Of a DNA stretch of 64,000 nt, positions 30,815 to 37,619 are shown in pieces (the first letter of the stretch is position 1; each line of letters begins with the position of its first letter). The position numbers and the translations under genes were made by a program. Source of the stretch: Endozoicomonas sp. Mp262 (GTDB lineage Bacteria > Pseudomonadota > Gammaproteobacteria > Pseudomonadales > Endozoicomonadaceae); the NCBI RefSeq assembly GCF_025643335.1, contig NZ_CP092489.1, positions 1,840,001-1,904,000 on the forward strand, in the 5' to 3' direction. The notes under the pieces were generated by a model. It was not told where the DNA came from, did no database searches, and was given only the letters and a program-made list of their open reading frames with translations.

Positions 30815-32209
30815 CATCGGCAGCGCCCTCCTTTCATGACGGGTTCTATGGTTTCTTCGTTAAGCGGAATATCAGTCACCCAGCACCAGATATGCTGTTT
30901 ACCTTTTTTATCGGTTTCGACAAAATCAAGCACATTAACCTGTTCTGCATATTTTGCCTTGTTCAGCCTGACGTCATTGGCATAGCGAAACCACCACTTA
31001 ATTCCAGTCTCTTCATTAACTTTTTCAGCACGGTGAACTTTTCCTTCTTTATCCAGCTCATCCATCGCTTCAACCAGCGAGGCATGGTTGCCATCTTTCG
31101 CGACAATGATGTAATGCCAGCCATAACTCTTAATCAGTTGGACAGTGGGGTTGTCAGCATAAAGACTGTCCAGAAGAATAACGAACTTTAGACGTGGGTG
31201 ATGCTCTCGTATGGTGGCAAACAACCGTTTAATGGCATTTTTTTCACAGTCATTTTTGGTCGAACCGTCCTGGCAAACTATGGCTTCCGGTGCCAATGGC
31301 AAGACTGTTTTTTGATCCGGGTGAGCAATGCATGCTGCCATTAACTGGTGGTAGTGAGCTTCGTTGGCCTTTCCCTTATTTTTAGTACAGCACTCCTGAC
31401 AAGGTTTTTTATTATTGCAGGAGTAAAATAGCCCAGTTCCATCGATCGGGAGCAAGTAGTGATTTTTCAAGTTCCCGCAGTGAAATTCGAATGCCTTCAG
31501 TAATCCGCCCCTTTGGACGTTAGACAGCAATGTCTTAAAAGGCTTTTTGAACTCTACGGGATCTATTGGATCCAGGATTTCCCGCATACTGGTATCACAG
31601 GGAGCACGTTTTTTTATCTGATACAGGTGCTCAAGGTTATGCCTTACTTCTTGCTCTGTTTTATCACGCTCAAACGAGAGGAGCGATGGGTACTTGAGAT
31701 GCATCATGGCAAAAGCGGACATGGAGGCATCATGTATTGTTATTTTTCTGGAATCCTTGTTTGGTCGGACATCTGGAATTTGCTCATAACTTTCAGAAAT
31801 CGTAGTAATTAAACTGTTTGCACAAAGATGCTTACGACTTTTTTGGAATGGATAAGCCATGAGAGACAGCCATTGATAAAGTATCCCTATCAAAAGTAGA
31901 CGTTATTTTGTGCGAAATCACTCCATTTGGAATTTACTGTAAGCCTTGCTGTTGCAGTGATTTAATTGATGTCACGGGAATAGCTGGGCTATCATCTGAT
32001 ACATCTTTTTGCGAAGCCACAATTCAGAAAACTGAGAATCCAGAGGATAAAAAGCTAATGTTTTCATTTGAAGATAGTGATACAGAGGATGGTTTTGATG
32101 AGGTGTCTAATGTAGTGCAGAGTATTATTGATGATGAAAGGCACTGGGAAATATAAGAATATTTAACTGGAGCCTGTAAATAATCCTGAAAATTTATAGC
32201 GCTAAAAGT

Positions 32210-32281
32210 AGGGGGCAGATCTTGTATTGTGCATGCTGTTCAGTAGTAGCATAATTTGTACCATGCAAGAATTGCCCCCTA
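32210..32281. repeat. Imperfect palindrome, copy 2
   Basis: GGGGGCAGATCTTGTATTGTGCATG...CCATGCAAGAATTGCCCCC. It aligns well with 27680-27750 (shared TCTTG-ATTGTGCAT, TCAGTA, GCAAGAA). The arms pair with each other, so it could be a transcript-end hairpin or a MITE-like element. Confidence 0.6.
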
Positions 32282-32343
32282 AACACTATATAAGTTGTTA
32301 CAAAAGCAGAGAGACGCTGGGAGCGAAGCCAGCTCTTATCTGA

Positions 32344-32523
32344 TTATATGTCTGACTTCTTTAATGGTGTAATTTCTTGCAGGCCAATGGCTGAGTTGAC
32401 CAGCTGGAAGTGGTAGTCATACTTTGATGCCATTGCTTGTAAGTCAAGTTTTTGCAAATCTCCAATGTACCACTTTATAAAGTATTTCTTTCCACATTTT
32501 TTTAAACATACTTCTCTTTGGAT
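32344..32523 (-). pseudogene. Remnant of a small unidentified gene
   Basis: A 59-codon minus-strand frame without a start codon reads as ordinary protein (KKYFIKWYIGDLQKLD, YDYHFQLVNSAIGLQE) and ends at TAA 32344-32346. It looks like the 3' end of a lost gene. The rest of the 32157-32702 gap holds the palindrome above, a degenerate intron-like tail at 32311-32346, the hairpin-repeat half at 32564-32590 and the domain V-like segment below. Confidence 0.35.
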
Positions 32524-32600
32524 TTAAAGATATTTCAATATTAATTAGGCGTTGATTTTAAAAGGAAATTTTTGGGTGTTCTATATCTCCAATACCTGCT

Positions 32601-32678
32601 CCAGTGAGCCGCCCGATGTGGAACTGCATGCCGGGTGGTGTGGGGAGAGCTGGAAAGAGACCCGCTTTTACCCGATTA
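32601..32678 (+). other. Group II intron 3'-end remnant (domain V/VI-like)
   Basis: GTGAGCCGCCCGATGTGG pairs back through CATGCCGGGTGGTGTGG in the shape of a group II domain V (CCGCCCG with CGGGTGG). A GAGCTGG-type domain VI hairpin and the tail TTTTACCCGAT follow. No reverse transcriptase is present. Similar tails lie at 34113-34150 and 35786-35826. Recognition is by eye from known bacterial intron ends. Confidence 0.45.
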
Positions 32679-32702
32679 GGCTACGACGATGAGGCAGGAA
32701 GA

Positions 32703-33035
32703 TTAAATTTGAGAAGCATTACCAAGCACATCGGCAGCCCATTGATTAAGGCTTTTACCTTTGGCTTTAGCAGCAATAGCAGCGGCGGCATGGACTTCAG
32801 GAGTTACCCGTAGCATAAGATTACCAGAATAAGGTCTTTGAGCTGGACGACCTGTCTGTTCGCTGATGGCTATATACTCATCCACTGCCTCATGGAACGC
32901 GGTTTCAAGCTCATCGACAGAAGAACCATGAAAACCGATAATATCATTGATTCCTGCTAAATGGCCTACAAAAATACGATCTTCATTATCAAATTCTATT
33001 GTGGCTATATAACCTCTATATTTCATCATATTCAT
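32703..33035 (-). CDS. hicB: HicB-family antitoxin
   Basis: 110 aa with the HicB partial RNase H-like fold (YRGYIATIEFDNEDRIFVGHLAGIND, FHGSSVDELETAFHEAVDEYI). A C-terminal ribbon-helix-helix-type DNA-binding segment follows (LMLRVTPEVHAAAAIAAKAKGKSLNQWAADVL). It would neutralise HicA and repress the operon. Its ATG overlaps the hicA stop by four bases (ATGA). A truncated near-identical copy lies at 35022-35261. Confidence 0.85.
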   Translation of the reverse strand: MNMMKYRGYIATIEFDNEDRIFVGHLAGINDIIGFHGSSVDELETAFHEAVDEYIAISEQTGRPAQRPYSGNLMLRVTPEVHAAAAIAAKAKGKSLNQWAADVLGNASQI

Positions 33036-33286
33036 GGTGTAATTCCCGCTTGTTCCAGAAAACGTCGAGCATCTTTAATGCGATACCTCAGCGATGCCTT
33101 ATCCGGATGTGGCCTATGGAAATCTGCTCGGATGCCATTGAGCACGAAACTAACCGATGATTCACTTCCTGTGGTACGTTTAGCCCCTAATGACAGAAAC
33201 AATGCCTCCACCTTGCGCCACTCGATATTGCCATTTATTGGGTCTGCAAATATTGACTTTAGCGTTTTTTGGTTTGCATTGTTCAT
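33032..33286 (-). CDS. hicA: HicA-family toxin
   Basis: 84 aa from ATG 33286 (MNNANQKTLKSIFADP). The frame is open to a TTG at 33313. dsRBD-like HicA fold: IEWRKVEALFLSLGAKRTTGSESSVSFVLNG, then FHRPHPDKASLRYRIKDARRFLEQAGI. In the family a His in this fold mediates mRNA cleavage; the H of FHRPHP is the candidate here. Toxin before antitoxin, overlapping by four bases. A perfect GTTAGGC core (minus strand) lies 52 bases upstream of the start. Confidence 0.82.
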   Translation of the reverse strand: MNNANQKTLKSIFADPINGNIEWRKVEALFLSLGAKRTTGSESSVSFVLNGIRADFHRPHPDKASLRYRIKDARRFLEQAGITP

Positions 33287-33337
33287 AACGATAAATGATA
33301 GCGTAATATGCAAGCATTACAAAAAATATTTTCAGGA

Positions 33338-33349
33338 GCCTAACGCCTA
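33338..33349 (-). other. attC-like core (GGCGTTAGGC on the minus strand)
   Basis: Minus-strand reading gives GGCGTTAGGC, a perfect GTTRRRY integron recombination core in the typical GGC context, 52 bases upstream of hicA, where a cassette boundary would be expected. The partner R'' half and folded structure could not be shown by eye, so this is tentative. Confidence 0.35.
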
Positions 33350-33467
33350 CTCAGGAAATTTATAGGTGTCTTATATTTCTCATTGAAGGCTTGATTTTGA
33401 AACTTTTCTCCTTTACGAGACTCTTTAATAGGTCTACTATCTGGTCATATAGAAAAGGAGAAAACCC

Positions 33468-33716
33468 ATGGCTTCACATATTTTGACAGATATTGTTGCA
33501 AGCATTTCTGAGCTTAAAGCCAATCCCATGAAAGTTGTGGCCAGTGGTGAAGGCTTACCCATTGCTGTGCTTAACAGGAATGAGCCTGCATTTTACTGTG
33601 TTCCAGCTAAGGCTTATGAAGCAATGATGGAACTCATCGAAGATATGGAACTTTTAGATCTCGTTAAAGAAAGAGCTGATGAAGAATCTGTGAAGGTTTC
33701 ACTCGATGATCTATGA
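33468..33716 (+). CDS. Phd/YefM-type antitoxin
   Basis: 82 aa. The N-terminal DNA-binding Phd/YefM fold (ILTDIVASISELKANPMKVVASGEGLPIAVLNRNEPAFYCVP) is followed by a helical toxin-binding tail ending DEESVKVSLDDL. A strong Shine-Dalgarno AAAGGAG sits before ATG 33468. It overlaps the toxin gene by 11 bases, the usual antitoxin-first arrangement. This pair reads opposite to the other toxin-antitoxin pairs of the island, so it must carry its own promoter within 33360-33467. Confidence 0.85.
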   Translation: MASHILTDIVASISELKANPMKVVASGEGLPIAVLNRNEPAFYCVPAKAYEAMMELIEDMELLDLVKERADEESVKVSLDDL

Positions 33717-33996
33717 GCTTGAGTTCAAAAAATCTGCCCTGAAAGAGTGGAATAAGCTCAATCCTACGGTGAAAGATCAATTTAAGAAGATTCTTGAACG
33801 CAGATTGAGCGATCCACATGTCCCTTCTGCAAAAGTTTCTGGTGCTCCAAACCTTTACAAAATCAAACTAAGGCAACTTGGCTTTAGGCTTGTTTATTCT
33901 GTTTCAGATAAAAGCATCACCGTTTCTGTTATTGCAATTGGAAAACGAAATAGAAATGAAGTCTATCAAGTAGCTTTATCTCGACTGTTGAATTAG
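33706..33996 (+). CDS. RelE/ParE-superfamily toxin
   Basis: 96 aa with the RelE fold: YELEFKKSALKEWNKLNPTVKDQFKKILERRL, then YKIKLRQLGFRLVYSVSDKSITVSVIAIGKRNRNEVYQVA. The Lys/Arg residues of KIKLRQLGFRLVY and GKRNRNEVY correspond to the basic catalytic set of ribosome-dependent RelE mRNases. Length is normal and the frame undamaged. It is translationally coupled to the Phd-type antitoxin. Confidence 0.87.
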   Translation: MIYELEFKKSALKEWNKLNPTVKDQFKKILERRLSDPHVPSAKVSGAPNLYKIKLRQLGFRLVYSVSDKSITVSVIAIGKRNRNEVYQVALSRLLN

Positions 33997-34036
33997 CAAC
34001 ATAACGCCGCACTTTGCAGAGAATGGTGAAGTTGAT

Positions 34037-34097
34037 TAGACACCCATTAATTGGGCTTTGATTTAAACAGGAAATTTATGGATGTCCCTATATTTCC
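34037..34097. repeat. Island hairpin repeat, complete copy
   Basis: AGACACCCATTAATT (34038-34052) pairs with AAATTTATGGATGTCCC (34072-34087) around GGGCTTTGATTTAAACAGG; CTATATTTCC follows. Complete, inverted or half copies recur at 32564, 33354, 34988, 35470 and 35641, always between the small modules of the island. Confidence 0.75.
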
Positions 34098-34112
34098 CTT
34101 CATACTCTTTCC

Positions 34113-34150
34113 CTGGGAGAGCTGGAGAGAAGTCAGCTCTTACCCGATTA
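34113..34150 (+). other. Group II intron-like tail, second copy
   Basis: GGGAGAGCTGGAGAG...CAGCTCTTACCCGATTA: a hairpin AGAGCTG/CAGCTCT and terminal ACCCGATTA, matching the end of the 32601-32678 element. It touches the 3' end of higA. No domain V is left. Confidence 0.4.
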
Positions 34151-34573
34151 TGCCCCGTTAAAAAATACAGATGGTGAGATTTTGAAACGCTGTGAAAGTG
34201 CTTGAATATGATCTCTGGTAAGGTTTCTTGAACCATTAAGAATCATAGATACAAGACTTTTACTTCCTAACTCATTTTTCAAGTCATCAGCTTTCAGCTG
34301 ATATTGATCCATTATTGTTCTTAGGATCGCCACACCATCATCAAGTGCTGCAATTCTTTTATTAAATGCAGAGAACTGTTCTGATTCATCTTCCCATTTC
34401 TCGATTGAGGAAGACAGAACCTCAATGAGTGGGAGATATTTATCATAGTCCTCAATGAGCTCATCCATTAACTCCAAGGCTTGTTCGTATTCAACCTCAT
34501 TATGAATACGTCCGACAAAGCTAGCTTCAGAGAAGAAGTCTACAGCTTTTTGCTTTAGATTTGAGAATCTCAT
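34148..34573 (-). CDS. HigA-like antitoxin (helix-turn-helix)
   Basis: 141 aa from ATG 34573, chosen over 34603 because GGAGG lies just upstream and the ATGA overlap with the toxin stop is then four bases. The N-terminal half is acidic and helical (YEQALELMDELIEDYDKYLPLIEVL). The C-terminal half is an XRE-type HTH (LKADDLKNELGSKSLVSMILNGSRNLTRDHIQALSQRFKISPSVFF), the layout of long HigA/HigA2-type antitoxins. It would bind the HigB toxin and the operon operator. Confidence 0.83.
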   Translation of the reverse strand: MRFSNLKQKAVDFFSEASFVGRIHNEVEYEQALELMDELIEDYDKYLPLIEVLSSSIEKWEDESEQFSAFNKRIAALDDGVAILRTIMDQYQLKADDLKNELGSKSLVSMILNGSRNLTRDHIQALSQRFKISPSVFFNGA

Positions 34574-34884
34574 GAATCTGCCTCCTTTGCGTACTTCTTG
34601 CATAATTTGTCGTATTCAGCGTGAGTGACAATATGTTTTACATACATGCGACTATCCCTGAACTCAATAAAAGCAATGAGCCGGAGGTTATTGCCACCCA
34701 TATCAATAATCCACCATTTATCTCTGTACTTGAAGTTATCCAGGCTTGGAAATAGTGATTTAAGCTCGTCTGGGCTGTGAAAACCACCATTTCTCAATGA
34801 CTTATAAGCAGCATCAATGGCAGCTGCATCATTTGGGTACTTCTTTGCAGCTTCGTTAAACGGCTTTCTTGAGATAACGTGCAT
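34570..34884 (-). CDS. higB: HigB-type mRNA interferase toxin
   Basis: 104 aa beginning MHVISRKPFNEAAKKYPNDA, the standard HigB opening. Then LKSLFPSLDNFKYRDKWWIIDMGGNNLRLIAFIEF and MYVKHIVTHAEYDKLCKKY, with the conserved GGNNLRLI and KHIVTHAEYD. It cleaves translated mRNA in characterised relatives. The frame extends to 34902, but the family start supports 34884. A short AATTGTGAAC/TTGTGAAC direct repeat at 34904-34948 is a possible antitoxin operator. Confidence 0.9.
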   Translation of the reverse strand: MHVISRKPFNEAAKKYPNDAAAIDAAYKSLRNGGFHSPDELKSLFPSLDNFKYRDKWWIIDMGGNNLRLIAFIEFRDSRMYVKHIVTHAEYDKLCKKYAKEADS

Positions 34885-34987
34885 AGCAGTCTCTGCATTC
34901 ACTTATTGTGAACTTTAGCATGCCTTAGGTTGATTTACAAATTGTGAACTATTGGCTGCGGTGAGGGTTTGAAAATTGGTGAAAATT

Positions 34988-35042
34988 GGGGCATCCATAA
35001 AATTTTCGTTGTAAATCAAGGTCAAATTAATGGATGTCCTAA
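34988..35042. repeat. Island hairpin repeat, inverted copy
   Basis: GGCATCCATAAAATTTT ... AAATTAATGGATGTCC around TCGTTGTAAATCAAGGTC. The right arm is fused directly to the truncated end of the second hicB, marking the breakpoint of the duplication. Confidence 0.65.
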
Positions 35043-35261
35043 AATTACCCCAGAATAAGGTCTTTGAGCTGGACGACCTGTCTGTTCGCTGATGGCTATA
35101 TACTCATCTACTGCCTCATGGAACGCGGTTTCAAGCTCATCGACAGAAGAACCATGAAAACCGATAATATCATTGATTCCTGCTAAATGGCCTATAAAAA
35201 TACGATCTTCATTATCAAATTCTATTGTGGCTATATAACCTCTATATCTCATCATATTCAT
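35022..35261 (-). pseudogene. Truncated second hicB copy
   Basis: The first 70 residues are nearly identical to HicB at 32703-33035 (MNMM-YRGYIATIEFD..., V to I at one place). The protein is then cut after PAQRPYSG and replaced by nine residues read from the hairpin repeat, so the ribbon-helix-helix domain is gone. It could not repress, although the toxin-binding fold might persist. Confidence 0.8.
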
Positions 35262-35468
35262 GGTGTAATCTCCGCTTGCTCCAGAAAACGTCGAGCATCT
35301 TTAATGCGATACCTCAGCGATGCCTTATCCGGATGTGGCCTATGGAAATCTGCTCGGATGCCATTGAGCACGAAACTAACCGATGATCCACTTCCTGTGG
35401 TACGTTTAGCCCCTAATAACAGAAACAATGCCTCCACCTTGCACCACTCGATATTGCCATTTATTGGG
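35258..35468 (-). pseudogene. Truncated second hicA copy
   Basis: Matches hicA from codon 17 (INGNIEW) to its stop, with a few substitutions (W-C for W-R, LLLGAK, GSGSS). The first 16 codons and promoter are replaced by hairpin-repeat sequence at TTATTGGG (35461-35468). There is no in-frame start codon. Homology to the intact pair covers about 35051-35468 against 32825-33242. Confidence 0.8.
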
Positions 35469-35469
35469 C

Positions 35470-35668
35470 TTTGATTTAAACAGGAAATTCATGGGTGTCC
35501 TATGCCTTGTTTACTCTATATTGGCTCATCTGAAGCCGTTTTGGGAGCGGGGCGGACTATTCCATTAGGTCTTTCCTCTTGATAGAGGTTGATTCAAGAA
35601 TCAAGACCCGACCCCGGTTTCCTACGACCCCGGTTTCCTAGGAAATTTATGGATGTCCCTATATTTCG
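35470..35668. repeat. Hairpin-repeat halves and GGTCGGGTCTTGATTC-type sequence
   Basis: Two further half copies of the island repeat (35470-35503 and 35641-35668) flank GATTCAAGAATCAAGACCCGACCCCGG and a tandem CCCCGGTTTCCTA. The latter resembles sequences I associate with REP-associated tyrosine transposases (RAYT); no such gene is present. The remaining bases to 35824 include a third intron-like tail (GGGTAGAGACCCTCGGCTACCCGATTA, 35800-35826, with flanks). Confidence 0.5.
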
Positions 35669-35824
35669 CTCCAAAATTATTGCTCTCGACTGATCATGGC
35701 GTCCTTTCCATTGCTTCAACACAACGGAAATCGGCCGGGTTGGTTGAGAGGACATCTCAAACTGGTGTTTTTGGGACTTTAAGGTCTGGTGGTAACAGAG
35801 GGGTAGAGACCCTCGGCTACCCGA

Positions 35825-37435
35825 TTAGGTTTCTCTTACACGATGCCTTCTGTTTTCAACAAACTTTTTGCCAATATTAAGAGATTTAGCCACACCAGGG
35901 TGAACCATATAGTGGCTATCCAATTTAACTTTTGGCATAACCTTGGCTATAGATCTTTCTCGATAAGACCAGCGGTAGAAACCATCATTTTCATTTTCAA
36001 TATTCTCTTTGTAACCGATAACATTTACATCATACCAAAACTGAAGAAATGCTTCTGGAGATGATGTGAATTGTGAGCTTAAAATAGTTTTTGATTTTGT
36101 ATCACCAATAAAGTTCTCATGAGCAGAAATGAATTGATGGTAGTCGAATTTAGCACCACCATTTAAGCACTGAAAGAATCCGGTGTGTTTCTCAAACTCT
36201 TCATTGGTCATATAAAAATTGGCATAATTTTTTACTTCGCCAAGCAAATATTCATAATATTCATCTGTGAACTCAGAATAGTGGAACACACCTGGCTCAA
36301 ATTTATTATTTTTTCCCTTTCCATTCCTTTTAAATATTTCAATCAATATGCTGATTGAAGAGAAGATATCTCTTGGCCTATGGAATGACTTATTTAATAT
36401 TTCAACAAATGGTCTATTTGAGCTTGTGTGAGGGTATGGAAAGTAATGTTCCCACCCAGAATCCTTGAGACCTCTATTTTGAGAGGAGAAATACTTATCT
36501 GACATTTTGAACAGGTCAGAGTTTTTATGCCTTTCCTTTGATGTTGACCAATTCAGAATGACAGAATTATCTTTTAGCTTACAATTTGAATTATGAATAT
36601 TTAAAGAGTTAAATACATCAGGGCGTAATAACAAGTTAATCCTGAGCCTTCCTTTCGTATCCTTAATATTTGGAAAGAATTCTGAATTAAGATGCCATGC
36701 AGCTTCAGATAACCCAATCAGGCAGTTTTTATATTCATCAAATGTTATTCCATTTGGCTTCGCATCTATGCCATCAATAAAAAGAATTATGTCATTATCT
36801 AATTTTATATCTTGAATTCCTGTTTTAAGCTTCTTCTCGCAGTCTAATAGAGCGGTTTTTATTTCTGTAACAGTCGTTTTTGTTGAATTAGTACCACTTT
36901 CCTGCAAAGATGCTTTCAAAACAGTTGGTACACTTGCGTTTAGATCAGCTTTGCTCGTCAATGATGTTGCAAATTCAATTACATATTCAAGCTCAGGAAC
37001 TTGTGAATTTGTATCATAATCTTTAATGGCTTTTTCTACAGGCGAGAAACGCTTAGTTAATTTATGGTGCCATTTTTTCTTCTTTTCTATAACCGTTTTT
37101 GAAATAAGATAAAGTAACGTAGCCCTCCATATTATTGAATAGTCTGTATAGGACAGTTTTCCATCTTCCTTTAGCTTTATAAATCTCTTATATTGAGTTT
37201 CATTAATTGAAACAAGATTTGCAGCAACTCCATTAGGGGCTGTATTTTGAAAGTGAAATGCAAGTGCGGTTTTTCCTGATCCTTTTTCACCTATTGTGTA
37301 ATAACAATTACTTTTCAAAGCTTTATCTAGAAAACTCGTTTTCAAGTAGGAGCTGATAAAAAACTCTTTATTTTCCTTTGTGTTATAGTTGATTGCATCA
37401 ATTGAAGGATCAAACAGTTCCCTGATTCTTTTCAT
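35825..37435 (-). CDS. P-loop ATPase, Sll1717-like; candidate defence protein
   Basis: 536 aa. The ATP-binding Walker A YTIGEKGSGKTALAFHF is at residues 46-62, and a hydrophobic Walker B NDIILFIDGID at about 219 follows a long helical insert. A middle region with RINLLLRPDVFNSL and STSKER may supply sensor residues. RPRDIFSSISILIEIF follows, and the C-terminal FYRWSYRERSIAKVMPKVKLDSHYMVHPGVAKSL reads like a winged helix. The layout fits the poorly characterised Sll1717-type STAND/KAP-like P-loop ATPases often found in defence islands. No TM segment. Markedly AT-rich and unlike the core genes. Its start is 51 bases from a GTTAGGT core, as expected for a first integron cassette. Function unproven. 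Confidence 0.65.
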   Translation of the reverse strand: MKRIRELFDPSIDAINYNTKENKEFFISSYLKTSFLDKALKSNCYYTIGEKGSGKTALAFHFQNTAPNGVAANLVSINETQYKRFIKLKEDGKLSYTDYSIIWRATLLYLISKTVIEKKKKWHHKLTKRFSPVEKAIKDYDTNSQVPELEYVIEFATSLTSKADLNASVPTVLKASLQESGTNSTKTTVTEIKTALLDCEKKLKTGIQDIKLDNDIILFIDGIDAKPNGITFDEYKNCLIGLSEAAWHLNSEFFPNIKDTKGRLRINLLLRPDVFNSLNIHNSNCKLKDNSVILNWSTSKERHKNSDLFKMSDKYFSSQNRGLKDSGWEHYFPYPHTSSNRPFVEILNKSFHRPRDIFSSISILIEIFKRNGKGKNNKFEPGVFHYSEFTDEYYEYLLGEVKNYANFYMTNEEFEKHTGFFQCLNGGAKFDYHQFISAHENFIGDTKSKTILSSQFTSSPEAFLQFWYDVNVIGYKENIENENDGFYRWSYRERSIAKVMPKVKLDSHYMVHPGVAKSLNIGKKFVENRRHRVRET

Positions 37436-37485
37436 CTAACTCTATCTTTTTCCATTTGTTAAAAATGTATGAATTTGATTGAGAA

Positions 37486-37605
37486 ACCTAACAGTTATTA
37501 GACCTCAACCGAGTAATAACGGATATTACCCACAACGCCCAAATATTACCCAAAAACGTTTCTTATACCCGCACAGTGCGGCATATCACCCTTTTATTGC
37601 CCAAC
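37486..37605 (-). other. Possible attI/cassette junction region
   Basis: Between the ATPase start and the integrase remnant, the minus strand shows GTTAGGT (37486-37492) and GTTGGGC (37599-37605), both perfect GTTRRRY cores, and GGGCGTTGTGG near 37535. Such 7-mers occur by chance about once per kilobase per strand, so position, not sequence alone, is the argument. Confidence 0.25.
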
Positions 37606-37619
37606 ATAACTACCTGATA

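Larger units (their letters stand above)
28839..31893 (-). pseudogene. Transposase of outer IS, split
   Basis: The 466-codon transposase of the outer element starts at 31893 and is cut after residue 359 (MKGGRCR), immediately before the catalytic WHIEN motif. The missing C-terminal 100 codons lie at 28839-29160 beyond the inner element. The long piece still reads to an out-of-frame tail at 30772. It lacks the catalytic Glu and should be inactive. Confidence 0.88.
28688..31986 (-). mobile_element. Outer IS4-like insertion sequence, interrupted by an identical copy
   Basis: Ends are CAGCTATTCCCG (28688) and CGGGAATAGCTG (ending 31986). It is flanked by a 9-base target duplication GGCTATCAT (28679-28687 and 31987-31995). 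Subtracting the inner copy and its duplicate leaves exactly 1645 bases, the same as the inner element, so this is a full-length copy in minus orientation that was itself hit. Confidence 0.9.
27958..32156 (+). pseudogene. Orphan 296-codon gene split by nested insertion sequences
   Basis: The gene starts at ATG 27958 (MFSIPKYLRMMLPGN) and is broken at 28687. Removing bases 28688-31995 (two IS copies plus one 9-base target duplicate) rejoins codons ...NNYGLSS to DTSFCEATIQKTENP and restores one 891-base frame ending at TAA 32154-32156. The predicted protein is hydrophilic and probably disordered: Ser/Glu/Lys-rich, with basic clusters KRANDD...AKKIKK and SPEKKANR and an acidic C-terminus (SFEDSDTEDGFDEV). 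No signal peptide or TM helix. No family recognised. The 5' part still encodes a 248-aa product whose last residues come from the IS end. Confidence 0.75.

Noticed and set aside
31908-32156. 82-codon frame at the right IS end
   Set aside because: It is IS terminal sequence fused to the 3' part of the interrupted orphan gene, not a separate gene.
33100-35600. CRISPR array
   Set aside because: The repeated units of the island are few, differ in length and are separated by whole genes; no regular spacers and no cas genes.
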